From Methanocella_A sp963792125 (GTDB lineage Archaea > Halobacteriota > Methanocellia > Methanocellales > Methanocellaceae), in assembly GCA_963792125.1 (NCBI GenBank), contig CAWBVA010000012.1, positions 62,001-126,000 of the forward strand: 64,000 nucleotides of DNA, read 5' to 3'. The position numbers and the translations under genes were made by a program. The notes beneath the pieces are model-generated. The model saw only the letters and a program-made list of their open reading frames with translations, ran no database searches and was not told the DNA's origin. This document shows, piece after piece, positions 27,457 through 36,713 of this stretch; position 1 is the stretch's first letter, and each line of letters opens with the position of its first letter.

Positions 27457-27531
27457 GGGCGAGTGGCCTAGCCAGGACATAGCGCCGGCCTCCTAAGCCG
27501 GATACCGTGGGTTCGAATCCCACCTCGCCCG
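27457..27531 (+). tRNA. tRNA-Arg (anticodon CCT)
   Basis: The cloverleaf can be drawn directly: acceptor GGGCGAG (27457-27463) with CTCGCCC (27524-27530), anticodon stem CCGGC/GCCGG around the loop CTCCTAA (27490-27496) with anticodon CCT at 27492-27494, and T-arm GTGGGTTCGAATCCCAC. It reads AGG codons. No intron and no encoded CCA. A T-run (TTTTT at 27536-27540) follows as terminator. Confidence 0.95.
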
Positions 27532-27533
27532 CT

Positions 27534-27543
27534 TGTTTTTCTT
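27534..27543 (+). terminator. T-tract after tRNA-Arg
   Basis: GTTTTTCTT directly after the tRNA 3' end, a typical archaeal oligo-T termination signal. Confidence 0.55.
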
Positions 27544-27678
27544 ATCCATTTTTACATATGCGATCTGCCGGCCGGGCCTATTACAAAATATTTATATTCA
27601 TGGATATTAGCTCTATTTCTACAATATTATTATCAACCATCATCGATAAAGTAACAAATATTTATTATCCGGGGCATT

Positions 27679-30523
27679 ATGGCAAAGAAGAAGGCACGCG
27701 TGGCAGGGTCCATGGATATATACCGCGACATGGTCGACAGCGTCAACAGTATTATTATCCGCTGGGACATGGACCTGAACTTCACGTTCCTGAACAAATA
27801 CGCCCTGGACTTTTTTGGTCTCACCCCGGAAGAAGCGCTCGGCAGGAGCATTATCGGCACCATCGTGCCCGAGACAAGCACGGCGGGACGGGACCTCACT
27901 GCCATGTGCCGGGACATTGTCCGTCACCCCGAACGGTATGTGACCAACCTGAATGAGAACATGCGCCGTAACGGCGAACGCGTATGGATATCCTGGACCA
28001 ACAGGCCGATCCTCGACGATAAGGGGAAGGTCGTTGAGATTCTCTCCGTGGGAAACGACTTCACCGCCCGGAAAAAGGCGGAGGAAGCGCTTAGAAAAAG
28101 CGAGATCAACCTCTCTAAGGCGGAGAGCATTGCCCATCTCGGGTTCTGGCTGTGGGACATCGATAACGACACGCTCCAGTGGTCCGACGAGACATACCGG
28201 CTGCTGGGACTGAAGCCCGGCGAGGTGGCCCCGGACTACTCGACGTTCCTGACATTTGCCCATCCCGAAGACCGGAAAATGGTAGATAAGGCGGTGAAGG
28301 ACGCGCTGATCGGGGTGAAGCCCTATAACGTCGAGTGGCGGGCCCTGACAAAGGATGGCGCCTTACGCTACATGCACAGCCAGGGCGAGGTGGTGAGCGA
28401 GGACGGCAGGCCGGTGCGGATGATGGGCACCATGCTGGAGATCACGGAGCGCAAGCGTATTGAAAAGGAACAGGAGCTGACGGTCGAGTTCCTCCGGCTG
28501 GTTAATAACAGCAAGGGCACCAGGAACCTTGTCAATGCGGCCACCGCCTTCTTCCGGGAAAAATCCGGCTGCGAAGCCGTCGGCATCCGGCTCATAGAGG
28601 GCGACGACTATCCATATTACGAGACCCGTGGCTTTCCGCCGGAGTTCGTCATGGCGGAGAGTCATCTCTGTCTCCGCGACGACGCCGGGCGGCCTGTGCG
28701 TGACTGCACGGGAAACCCGGTCCTGGAATGTATGTGCGGCAACGTTATCCGGGGACGATTCGACCCGTCCATGCCGTTCTTCACTGCCAGGGGAAGCTTC
28801 TGGACTAACAGCACGTCGCAGCTGCTCGCCACTACGACGGAGGCTGACCGGCAGGCCCGGACCCGTAACCGCTGCAACGGCGAGGGCTATGAGTCGGTGG
28901 CCGTGATCGCGCTCCGTCTCGGGGGCGAATGCCTGGGCACCCTTCAGATGAACGACCACCACATCGGGCGTTTTACACATGAGAGCATCGCGCTGTGGGA
29001 GAGACTGGCGGACTACCTGGCTGTAGCGCTGGCGAAGTTCCGTACAGACGATGCGTTGCTGGAGAGTGAACAGCAGTATCGCTCGCTATTCGAGAACATG
29101 ATGGACGGGTATGCATACTGCAGGATGCTCTATGACGATAACGGGGAACCGGAAGATTTTGTCTATCTCGACGTCAATAGCGCTTTCACCCGGCTGACAG
29201 GGCTGGAAAATGTCGAGGGAAAAAGGGTCACCGAAGTAATTCCTGGCATCAAGGAGATGCATCCTGATCTGTTCCGGATATATGGCCGGGTGGCCAGGAC
29301 AGGGACGCCTGAGAGTTTCGAGATAGAGTTCAAGCCTATCGCGGCATGGCTCTCCGTCTCAGTCTACAGCACGGAGAGGGGATACTTCACCGCCGTGTTC
29401 GATAACATCACCGGGCGTAAGAAGGCAGAGGAAGCGCTGCGGGCCAGCGAGACTCGTTTCCGGGCGCTAATCCAGAATTCGTCGGACATTATCAGGATCA
29501 TAGGCAAGGACGGACGTATCATTTACGATTCTCCGTCCTCGGAAAAAATTTTGGGATATGCCCATGGCGTTACGACCGGGAAATCGCCGTTCGATTTCAT
29601 CCACCCGGACGACCGGGAAAATGCCAGAAAGGACATGGATGAAGTGCTCAACAAAGAAGAACCCGGGAAAGCCTACCGCGTTCCGGATCAGGAAAGCCGA
29701 CGGCAGCTACCTGGACGTCGAATCGATCGGGGTCAACCTGATCGGCACGCCGGGGGTGGACGGCATCGTGATCACCACACGTCCGATCACCGAGCGAAAG
29801 CGAGCCGAAGAGGACATTAAAAAAGCCAAAGAGCAGGCGGAACTCTACCTCGACCTGATGGGCCATGACATCAACAACCTCCACCAGATCGCCATGGGAT
29901 ATCTGGAATTTGCCCGGGAAATGGCAGGGCCGGAAATCGGGCAGAATGAGTTTATAGAAAAGCCCTTCGAGGTCCTGCGCCGGGGTGCCAGGCTGATCGA
30001 CAACGTGAGAAAATTACAGAGGCTCAGCGAGGGTGCATACGCAAAAGGCCCGGTAGATGTGAGAGAGGTGCTCGCTAATGCGCTTGACGAGTACCGGGAC
30101 ATGCCCGGCAAAACGATCAGGGTAGACTATCATGGCAACAGGGACTGCAGCATCATCGCGAACGACCTGCTGTCCGACGTATTCTCCAACCTGGTCGACA
30201 ATGCCATAAAGCATGCCAGGGACAATCCGGACATTTCGGTAAGCCTCGAAAAGGTGAGGGAAAGCGGCCGCGATCATTACCGGGTGGCCGTGGAGGATAA
30301 CGGCCCGGGCATCCCGGACTCCATGAAAGGTAAGATATTCAACAGGCTCCTCGAAGGCGATTCCCACTCCCGGGGCATGGGCCTCGGCCTGTATATGGTG
30401 AAGTCGCTCGTGGAGAGCTATGACGGCAGGGTATGGGTCGAGGACAGGATTGCCGGGGACCATGCCAGAGGCGCCAGGTTCGTGGTGATGCTGCCAGCTG
30501 CTGATCAGATAAGTGCCGTATAA
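27679..30523 (+). CDS. Large PAS/GAF sensor histidine kinase (HDINN type), frameshifted
   Basis: About 948 aa after joining. PAS1 (about 15-140), PAS2 (about 150-262, 'HLGFWLWDIDNDTLQWSDET'), GAF (about 270-440, with several Cys in 'RDCTGNPVLECMCGN'), PAS3 (about 455-570) and PAS4 (about 575-690) lead into DHp 'DLMGHDINNLHQIAMGYLE' and HATPase_c (N-box 'NLVDNAIKHA', G1 'DNGPGIP', G2 'GMGLGLYMVKSL'). Near 29675 a base appears lost: 'KAYRVPDQ' in one frame becomes 'FRIRKADGSYLDVES' in the next, which runs on to 30523. The kinase core is closely like that of the hybrid at 3104-4339. No membrane segment. Confidence 0.85.
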
Positions 30524-30533
30524 CATTCGCAGC

Positions 30534-30683
30534 CACAAAGCCGGCTGTAGCCTGGTTGCCAGGCGATGGCAACACACTCGCTTTTCTTGTGGCCATCCCG
30601 GGCTTTTCGGCCTGCATCTACATAATGACAGAGCGACATATCAACTATGGCGATGTCGCCGTATGTTGACAGGAGGCCGTGGC
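30534..30683. other. Intergenic hairpin region
   Basis: Contains GTTGCCA-GGCGA-TGGCAAC (about 30555-30574), a 7-bp hairpin, flanked by words of the dispersed repeat class (GCCACAAAGCC / TTGTGGCCATCCCGGGC). No gene seen. Confidence 0.45.
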
Positions 30684-31169
30684 ATGTCGGAAGAGGATAA
30701 CAAGGCACTGGTTCGCAGGTTCTATAACGAGTTTTACGGCAGGAAGAATGTCGAAGCCATGGACGACGCTTATTCCCCCGGATATGTCCATCACATACCG
30801 GACGTCCTCGGCAACAGTATGGATTTCCATGATTACAAAAAACGCCAGACGCAATTCCTTGAAGCTTTTGAGGATTTCAGCAGGGAGATCGAAGACCAGA
30901 TAGCCGAAGCAGACAGGGTCGTGACACGATCGGTCCTGCGAGGGACACAGGTCGGCGACCTGCCCAATCTGCCCGCCCGGGGCCGGAAGATCGAAGTGCA
31001 GTCCATCATCATCAACCGGATAGAGGACGGAAAGATCGTCGAAGGCTGGGAATCGTACGATTCGCTGGGCATGATGATGCAGCTCGACGTCGTCCACATG
31101 GTCAGCACGCTTAGCAGGGAGCATCATATGCGCGGAAATGTCCCGCCCCATATGGAGTGGCCGGAGTAA
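30684..31169 (+). CDS. SnoaL-like polyketide cyclase family protein
   Basis: A 161-aa NTF2-fold protein of the SnoaL-like group: 'NKALVRRFYNEFYGRKNVEA', 'DAYSPGYVHHIPD', 'ILRIEDGKIVEGWESYDSLG'-type pattern. ATG 30684 has a consensus RBS AGGAGG at 30671-30676. Members act on small cyclic substrates or serve as binding proteins; no specific substrate can be inferred. A long inverted repeat follows directly. Confidence 0.8.
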   Translation: MSEEDNKALVRRFYNEFYGRKNVEAMDDAYSPGYVHHIPDVLGNSMDFHDYKKRQTQFLEAFEDFSREIEDQIAEADRVVTRSVLRGTQVGDLPNLPARGRKIEVQSIIINRIEDGKIVEGWESYDSLGMMMQLDVVHMVSTLSREHHMRGNVPPHMEWPE

Positions 31170-31187
31170 CCGCTGCCCGTGATTCGA

Positions 31188-31396
31188 GAGGTCTCGGAGG
31201 TTTCAAGAGGGCACAGAGACTACTTTCACCACAGAGGACACAGAGGACACAGAGGTATTCACAGAGGACTTTTTAACAACATGGCTCTTCGCATCAGCCA
31301 TTTTCATAAAAATCCTCTGTGCCGTACCTCTGTGCCCTCTGTGTCCCCTGTGGTGAGATAGTCTCCGAGCCCTCGTGAAACCTCTGTGACCTCCGA
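31188..31396. repeat. Long inverted repeat, CTCTGTG family
   Basis: The left arm 31188-31270 (AGAGGTCTCGGAGGTTTCA..., CACCACAGAGGACACAGAGG) pairs along most of its length with the right arm 31312-31396 (CCTCTGTGCC..., CCCTGTGGTGAGATAGTCTC, ...GAAACCTCTG). The loop GGCTCTTCGCATCAGCCATTTT is nearly the same as the loop of 43682-43900, showing that the two are copies of one element. Confidence 0.88.
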
Positions 31397-31464
31397 CAGC
31401 GAAGATATATCTATCCTCAAGGCATACGCTTCTTTCTGACACAGGCAACGAGGGTGTTCCGCAA

Positions 31465-32634
31465 ATGTCTTTTCACGTGATGATAGTCCCGACGTTAGGC
31501 TGCCCGGCCAGCTGCAGCTACTGCTGGAGCTCAGACAAAGGCTCGCCGATCATGAGCATCGAGACGGTGAAAGAGACCGTCGAGTGGCTCCGGGAGTTCC
31601 GGCAGGACTCGGTCACCATAACTTTCCATGGCGGGGAGCCGCTGCTGGCCGGCCCGAAATTCTATGCGAAAGCGCTGCCGATCATTGCGAAAGGCCTGGG
31701 CGGACAGGGAGTCTTGTTCGCGATGCAGACCAACCTCTGGCTGATGACCCCGGAACTGGCGAAAATCCTGGCGAAGTACAACATCCCGCTGGGCTCCAGC
31801 CTGGACGGGCCGAAGGAGCTCAACGACACCCAGCGGGGGAAAGGCTACTACGACCGTACCATGAAAGGCTATAAGATCGCGAAGGAAAACGGCCTTAAGG
31901 TCAGCTTCATCTGCACATTCACGGGACAGTCTGTTAAACGCAAGGAAGAGATATTCGACTTTTACCTCAATAACGGCTTTAACCTCAAGCTGCACCCGGC
32001 ACTGCCGTCGCTGCGCGACCATGTGCGGGACCGGTGGGCGCTGGAGCCGGAGGAATACGGTGACCTGCTGCTCTACCTGCTGAACAGGTACATGGAAAAC
32101 ATGGGCCGGATAGAGGTGATGAACATCGACCACCTTTGCAAGTGCGTCTTCACCGGCCGGGGCACGGTCTGCACCTTCGTGGACTGCATGGACAGTACTT
32201 ACGCAGTGGGGCCGGACGGGAGCATCTACCCGTGCTACCGATTCGTCGGCATGCCAGAATACGTGACAGGTAACGTCAGGGACCGCCCGACTAAGGCGGA
32301 CCTGCTGAACTCACCTGCGGGGAAGCTCATGCAACAGTACAAGAAGCACGTGGACAAAGAGTGCAAGAGCTGTGCCCACATCAGGTACTGCCGCGGCGGA
32401 TGCCCTTACAATGCCATCGTGCCATCCGGCGGAAAGATCAACGGCGTGGACCCTCACTGTATTGCCTACAAGCGGATTTTCGACGAGATCCGGGACCGTC
32501 TGGACAAAGAGATGTTCGGGTCGTCCTCCCTCGAAACGGCGACCTTCGGCATGGCGCCTATGAGACTCTGCCCGGACCGGGATCATGTCCATCATGGTGA
32601 AGAAGCTGGAGCAGGACTTATAACATCTTCATAG
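31465..32634 (+). CDS. Radical SAM/SPASM peptide-modifying-type enzyme
   Basis: About 389 aa. The N-terminal radical SAM domain has 'CPASCSYC' (CxxxCxxC) and 'FHGGEPLLAG'. The C-terminal SPASM domain binds extra Fe-S clusters: 'CTFVDCMDSTYAVGPDG', 'IYPCYRF', 'CKSCAHIRYCRGGCPYNA' and a later Cys. The start 'MSFHVMIVPTLGCPASC' resembles the methanogen family of putative peptide-modifying enzymes (TIGR04083-like, from memory). No short Cys-rich precursor peptide is seen beside it. The last ~25 residues look out of frame; a shift near 32570 would end the protein as 'IMSIMVKKLEQDL' at about 32621. Confidence 0.85.
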   Translation: MSFHVMIVPTLGCPASCSYCWSSDKGSPIMSIETVKETVEWLREFRQDSVTITFHGGEPLLAGPKFYAKALPIIAKGLGGQGVLFAMQTNLWLMTPELAKILAKYNIPLGSSLDGPKELNDTQRGKGYYDRTMKGYKIAKENGLKVSFICTFTGQSVKRKEEIFDFYLNNGFNLKLHPALPSLRDHVRDRWALEPEEYGDLLLYLLNRYMENMGRIEVMNIDHLCKCVFTGRGTVCTFVDCMDSTYAVGPDGSIYPCYRFVGMPEYVTGNVRDRPTKADLLNSPAGKLMQQYKKHVDKECKSCAHIRYCRGGCPYNAIVPSGGKINGVDPHCIAYKRIFDEIRDRLDKEMFGSSSLETATFGMAPMRLCPDRDHVHHGEEAGAGLITSS

Positions 32635-32894
32635 CAGGGGGTTCATCGCGCATGCGCGATGGCGGCCGCACGGATGCCTTATCCGCGGCCAGGATTGATC
32701 CGGCGCCTTTCCAGCAAGGCTATGGAATAATATTATATAGTAAATAAGCGTATTTTTATAAAAAAATAGCGGCGTTACGCTGGCACGTCCTGACGGTGAC
32801 ATTCCGGCAATTGGACGATCCGGCGATAAAAGATTTATAGGCTGCTGCCTATTATTCGCCCGAGAAGTGTCAACATTAAAGCTGGTGATTATCA
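32635..32894. other. Intergenic region with a perfect 18-bp palindrome
   Basis: No gene or precursor peptide seen. It contains CATCGCGCATGCGCGATG (about 32643-32660), a perfect palindrome, then CGGATGCCTTATCCG, another small hairpin. An AT-rich promoter-like stretch (TATTATATAGTAAATAAG) lies at about 32729-32750. Confidence 0.55.
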
Positions 32895-33461
32895 ATGACA
32901 AACAAAAAAATGCTTATCGCTGCGATCCTGCTGGTATCCGCCGTCGTGCTGATGGCCGGATGCGCAGGGCAGTCTAAAACGGTAAAGGCAGGAGATAACG
33001 TGACCGTCGACTATACCGGCTGGTTCGACGACGGCACCGTCTTCGATACGTCGAACGCGTCAGTCGCGTACCAGGCAGGCATCTACGACCCGGCACAGAC
33101 GTACGCGCCCATCTCGTTCATCGTCGGCCAGAATGAAGTCATCAAGGGATTCGACGACGCGGTCGTCGGCATGAAGGTCGGCGAGTCGAAGAACATTACT
33201 ATAGAGGCGAAAGATGCCTACGGTGAATATGACACGTCGCTGATCATGCCGGTCAATATGAGCGACCTGACTGCGGCCAACATCACGCCGCATGTCAACG
33301 ACACGCTGTACTACAACATGAACCCGGTCACCGTAGTCGAAATCCAGAACAACACCACTGTGATGATCGATTTCAACAGCCCGATGGCCGGCAAGCGGCT
33401 GCACTTCCTGGTAACTGTGCGGAGCACCGAGACGCCCGCCGCCACGCCGAAGTCGAGCTGA
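32895..33461 (+). CDS. FKBP-type peptidyl-prolyl isomerase lipoprotein
   Basis: A 188-aa exported FKBP. Signal peptide with lipobox 'AVVLMAGCAG', so it is anchored by a lipid on Cys. The FKBP core has 'VTVDYTGWFDDGTVFDTS', 'PISFIVGQNEVIKGFDDAVV' and 'GMKVGESKNITI', followed by an IF-type insert ('YGEYDTSLIMPVNMSDL') as in SlyD-like archaeal FKBPs. It should help fold exported proteins on the outer face of the membrane. A clear hairpin terminator follows. Confidence 0.92.
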   Translation: MTNKKMLIAAILLVSAVVLMAGCAGQSKTVKAGDNVTVDYTGWFDDGTVFDTSNASVAYQAGIYDPAQTYAPISFIVGQNEVIKGFDDAVVGMKVGESKNITIEAKDAYGEYDTSLIMPVNMSDLTAANITPHVNDTLYYNMNPVTVVEIQNNTTVMIDFNSPMAGKRLHFLVTVRSTETPAATPKSS

Positions 33462-33474
33462 AGATCAGTACCCT

Positions 33475-33515
33475 GACTGACGCTATGGCTGTGGCGTCAG
33501 TCGACGACTTTTTTT
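33475..33515 (+). terminator. Hairpin terminator after FKBP gene
   Basis: GACTGACGC (33475-33483) pairs with GCGTCAGTC (33494-33502), with a 10-nt loop, followed by a run of seven T at 33509-33515. Confidence 0.8.
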
Positions 33516-33533
33516 AGGCTTGCCTGCACATTA

Positions 33534-33641
33534 ACACTACGTACACAACGGCTACGATGTACACAACGTTTTAATAAAGGGCTACGTTGCAGATATTATA
33601 AACGTACGTTGTGTACGTCGTGGCCGTCGTGTACGTAGTGT
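33534..33641. repeat. Inverted repeat, GTACACAACG family
   Basis: Left arm 33534-33572 (ACACTACGTACACAACGGCT...) and right arm 33600-33641 (...GTGTACGTAGTGT) are near-perfect complements around a 27-bp loop. Each arm holds the word TACGTACACAACG or a variant twice. It separates convergent FKBP and MFS genes. Confidence 0.85.
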
Positions 33642-33675
33642 CTGGTGCCGGCTGAGTGTCTAAAAGATTATACTT

Positions 33676-34263
33676 TCAGAGCTTCTTCACGTGTGGAGCG
33701 ATGGGTGGCACCTGCACTTTGCGCAGGTTGCCCCGGGCCAGGGATAAGGCGACGCCGATGACGCACAGCACGGCCATGATCACGAAGGTCACCTGTATGC
33801 TCTGCATGAGCAGATCGTAGGGACCGGTCTTCGGTATCTCGGTATGCCCCATGAACGCGGTAAAGATCAGGTTGGCTATGCCGAGGCTCAGCATCTGGCC
33901 GATGAGCCGCATGGTGCTCACCATGCCCGAGGCCACGCCGAAATCGCGTTTATCCACCGAACTCATGATGGCGTTGGTGTTGGGGGAGGAGAAGAGCGCG
34001 AACCCGAGGCCGAGGAACATCAGGCCGGCGATCACCATCCACAGCGGCGTCCCCGGGCCGATCAGGGCGAACAGCACCATGAAGATGGCCGCTGAGAGCA
34101 TGAAGCCGGTGACCACCCAGTTCAGCAACGCCTGGTCGGTAACCGAGAACTCCGTGTTGATGGTGGGCAGCGCGATGTTGACGGACGATGCCAGGAAGGG
34201 CGTAATGAAGGCCGTCATACAGGTGATGAGAAGGACCACCCGTTTGTCGTTCGGAGAAGCCAT
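33676..34263 (-). pseudogene. MFS (DHA2/EmrB-type) transporter with large internal deletion
   Basis: 195 aa instead of the usual ~460. The N-terminus ('TCMTAFITPFLASSVNIALP', 'LLNWVVTGFMLSAAIFMV') is that of a 14-TM drug/H+ antiporter, covering TM1 and part of TM2. At about residue 62 it passes straight into 'FALIGPGTPLWMVIAGLMF' and 'SVDKRDFGVASGMVSTMRLI', sequence that normally lies about 270 residues further on. The frame is kept across the join. The conserved TM2-TM3 loop is missing, so transport is unlikely. It could be a deletion relic or an assembly collapse. Confidence 0.72.
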
Positions 34264-34375
34264 GTGCCGGATACACCCGTCTGCCTCAGCTTTTTTACGT
34301 CACGCAATCGCTGAAGCCGTAAAGACAGGGTTTTCCTGCACTGTATATATACTCCTCGCTGCCCGGGCGGCCTGC

Positions 34376-35335
34376 CTAAAACCGCGTGGTGATCCGGGTG
34401 CCGGACAGGGAGCATGCCTTGACGTCGCTACACAGTTCGCCGATGCACTGGTGGCGCAGTGTGTTTATCTCCACCATGTGGTGGGGATGATACCGCGTCT
34501 TCGCCTCCCGCAGCCCGGCGACGCCCATGTCGCTTTCCCGGTTGATGTACTCGAAGTCCTTTGCCAGCACTGCGGCGGTCTCCGCGTTGATCGCCTTATA
34601 GATGCCTTCGTAGTCTTCGAGCCCTTTCTCGAAGTGCACCAGTGCGGTGTCTGCATTCAGCGGCTCGAAGATCGACATGGCACCGATCTTCCCGTCCACC
34701 CGGACGATGAGGCCGGAGAGCTTCAGGTCGGCGAAATGATCGACGGCATAGATGACTGCATCCTTTTCGTTCTCCAGCACCTGGTCGCCCTCGCACTGCT
34801 TCCACTCACACCACTGGTCGAGGAACTCTTTTACATCGTTGCTGTTCCCCGGCGATATGGGTTCTACTGTGTAGGCGTAGCTCTTCCGGAACTTGTTGAG
34901 CTGGCGACGGGTCGAGTGGTACGTCCCGTTGGGCAGCTCGGCCAGGTCCTTCGCGAGGTAGACGTACTCGAAGTGGTCCCGGTCGGGAATGATGTCCACC
35001 GGCCCGAAGGTGGCCTGCATCCATTCGGCGGTCGGCCCGTCGATCAGCACCATGGGCGTGCAGTCGCTCACCTCGTTCCCCAGCCTGATCAGATCGGCCA
35101 TCAGCTCCGGGTCACGGGGACCGACAGGGGGACGGAACCGTGTCACGCCGTCGATGGTGCTCGCGATGATCACGCTGTCGTTCACCTGCGCATAGCTGTA
35201 GTGTGCGTAGTGGTTCCAGCAGGCCATGTTGGTGAAGGTATTATCGCTGTGCACCTGCGGGTACTGCGCGTAGAGCGCGGTGAAGAAGTCCCGGTCCTCG
35301 AGGCGGACCGGCCGGAAGTCGTTAAGAGACAACAT
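34376..35335 (-). CDS. DUF2156 family protein (LPG-synthase-like GNAT fold)
   Basis: A 319-aa protein of the DUF2156 type, related to the catalytic domain of phosphatidylglycerol lysyltransferase (double GNAT fold). Seen are 'FRPVRLEDRDFFTALYAQYP', 'RQLNKFRKSYAYTVEPIS', 'IVRVDGKIGAMSIFEPLNAD', 'HFEKGLEDYEGIYKAIN' and 'YINRESDMGVAGLREAK'. ATG 35335 directly follows the TGA of the upstream acetyltransferase (TGAATG), so the two are translationally coupled. Likely transfers an acyl or aminoacyl group; substrate unknown. Confidence 0.88.
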   Translation of the reverse strand: MLSLNDFRPVRLEDRDFFTALYAQYPQVHSDNTFTNMACWNHYAHYSYAQVNDSVIIASTIDGVTRFRPPVGPRDPELMADLIRLGNEVSDCTPMVLIDGPTAEWMQATFGPVDIIPDRDHFEYVYLAKDLAELPNGTYHSTRRQLNKFRKSYAYTVEPISPGNSNDVKEFLDQWCEWKQCEGDQVLENEKDAVIYAVDHFADLKLSGLIVRVDGKIGAMSIFEPLNADTALVHFEKGLEDYEGIYKAINAETAAVLAKDFEYINRESDMGVAGLREAKTRYHPHHMVEINTLRHQCIGELCSDVKACSLSGTRITTRF

Positions 35336-35755
35336 TCAGGGGCTCCCCGAAAAGAGCATGGGGACGTGTCCCTGCATGACCCTGAAGCCGAGGGACTCGT
35401 AAAAGCGTTCCGAGCCCGGCTCGGCGATCAGCCCTATCCAGCTCACGCCGCGTGCCTTGCAGGCCTCGACCAGCGTGGCGACGATCTTCGTACCGATGCC
35501 CTTCTCCCGATAGCCGGGCAGGACGACGAGGTCCTGGATATAGCAATCGGAGACGCCGTCCGAAAGGACCCGGCCCATGCCGGCCAGCCGCGACGTCTTC
35601 CGGTCGATGGCGACGGCGAAGGCGAAGCTCCCCTTCATCAGCGGGATCAGGCCGGATACCTCGTAGGTCTCCTTCCACCAGCCGCCGGCCCGGTAAAGAT
35701 CGGCGATCTCCTCGACATTCCAAACGTCGACGAGCCGGATTTCGATGTCGTGCAT
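35336..35755 (-). CDS. GNAT N-acetyltransferase coupled to DUF2156
   Basis: About 139 aa from ATG 35755, which has GAAGGT 6 bp upstream; an in-frame ATG at 35773 is the alternative. GNAT motif A is 'QDLVVLPGYREKGIGTKIVA' and motif B is 'EPGSERFYESLGFRVMQ'. The stop TGA abuts the DUF2156 ATG. Frame extensions up to 35902 have no domain content. It probably works with DUF2156 on a common small molecule. Confidence 0.85.
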   Translation of the reverse strand: MHDIEIRLVDVWNVEEIADLYRAGGWWKETYEVSGLIPLMKGSFAFAVAIDRKTSRLAGMGRVLSDGVSDCYIQDLVVLPGYREKGIGTKIVATLVEACKARGVSWIGLIAEPGSERFYESLGFRVMQGHVPMLFSGSP

Positions 35756-35909
35756 GTCGATACCTTCAGCCATGGGACGGAAATATCGTAATGAAACCTT
35801 AAAGCCCTTGTGGCTTTTATTCACGAAGTGCTGAACAACTTTAAGGAGGGTATCCGGACGCTCTGCCCGGGACTGCAAAGACATGAAGGGAGTGGGGTAC
35901 ATGTAACGA

Positions 35910-36713
35910 TTATAAGAGCTCTCGTTTTTCCGGATAAGTCCTGTCTGCGCGTTTTACCATGAACGAACGCCCATAGTCCCCGCACATTTTCTCCGCCATG
36001 CCAATCGGTATGCCCAGCGCCAGCAGGTCGGGCGGGAACCAGTCGTTTCCGTAGGTAGCCATCGGGCTGATAAAGGCGGTATCCTTCGGGGCGCCCTCCG
36101 CCAGCCCGGCAGGGTATGTGACGAACGTGGCACAGTGAGCGCCCCAGGCTGCAATCACGGGGCTGAACGGGTCCTGCATGCCGAAGTGTACCAGCCCGCA
36201 GAGGTTTCGTATTTGCTCTGCCCCGCCGAAGCAGAGGACGGATAGCGGCTGCAAGCCGTTGTCGGATTCAGGGCACGGGCTCATGACGAGATATTTTCCC
36301 GGTGGCGTGATCCGGCCCAGACGATCGAGGTTCGCCTGACAGGTCTCCGGCGTGTCCTTCAGGTAGTGGGCGTCGTGGTTGCCGTCGCCTTTGGACACGG
36401 ACGCATACAGGTTTTTCATCATCGGCGGCATCTTCATGAAGCCCAGCCAGGCGGATGCGCCGAAACAGCACTCTCTCATGGCGTCCCGGCCGAGGTATAC
36501 CGGAGGCATTCCGGGACGCATTGACATCTTCAGCAGCGCTTTTCCCAGGCACCGGTGGCCTTCGGTGATCACGCCGGATACCGGGACGGCATCATCCGGG
36601 ACATGCATCGTGGCATAGACAAAGACGGGCCGGAAACGTAGCGGGCCAGCCCGTATTAGCATGTCGTTGATTTCAACGGTCGAAAAGCCGGACAAAGACA
36701 GTGACCTCTTCAA
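35910..36713 (-). CDS. DUF169 family protein
   Basis: A 267-aa protein of the DUF169 family, frequent in methanogens and other anaerobes. It includes 'GVITEGHRCLGKALLKMSM', 'CCFGASAWLGFMKMPP', 'LVMSPCPESDNGLQPLSVLC' and 'AAWGAHCATFVTYPAGLAEG'. Several conserved Cys suggest metal or cofactor binding; no reaction is assigned. It is the first gene of a minus-strand group with the GNAT and DUF2156 genes (154-bp gap). Start ATG 36713. Confidence 0.82.
   Translation of the reverse strand: MKRSLSLSGFSTVEINDMLIRAGPLRFRPVFVYATMHVPDDAVPVSGVITEGHRCLGKALLKMSMRPGMPPVYLGRDAMRECCFGASAWLGFMKMPPMMKNLYASVSKGDGNHDAHYLKDTPETCQANLDRLGRITPPGKYLVMSPCPESDNGLQPLSVLCFGGAEQIRNLCGLVHFGMQDPFSPVIAAWGAHCATFVTYPAGLAEGAPKDTAFISPMATYGNDWFPPDLLALGIPIGMAEKMCGDYGRSFMVKRADRTYPEKRELL

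Noticed and set aside
31179..31448. Small ORFs across the inverted repeat after the SnoaL-like gene
   Set aside because: Same repeat artefact as at 10.2 kb.
32635..32894. Precursor peptide gene for the radical SAM enzyme
   Set aside because: No short ORF with RBS and Cys-rich or conserved core could be found on either strand.
33851..35791. 646-aa plus-strand frame across the MFS, DUF2156 and GNAT genes
   Set aside because: It spans several real minus-strand genes and shows no domain.
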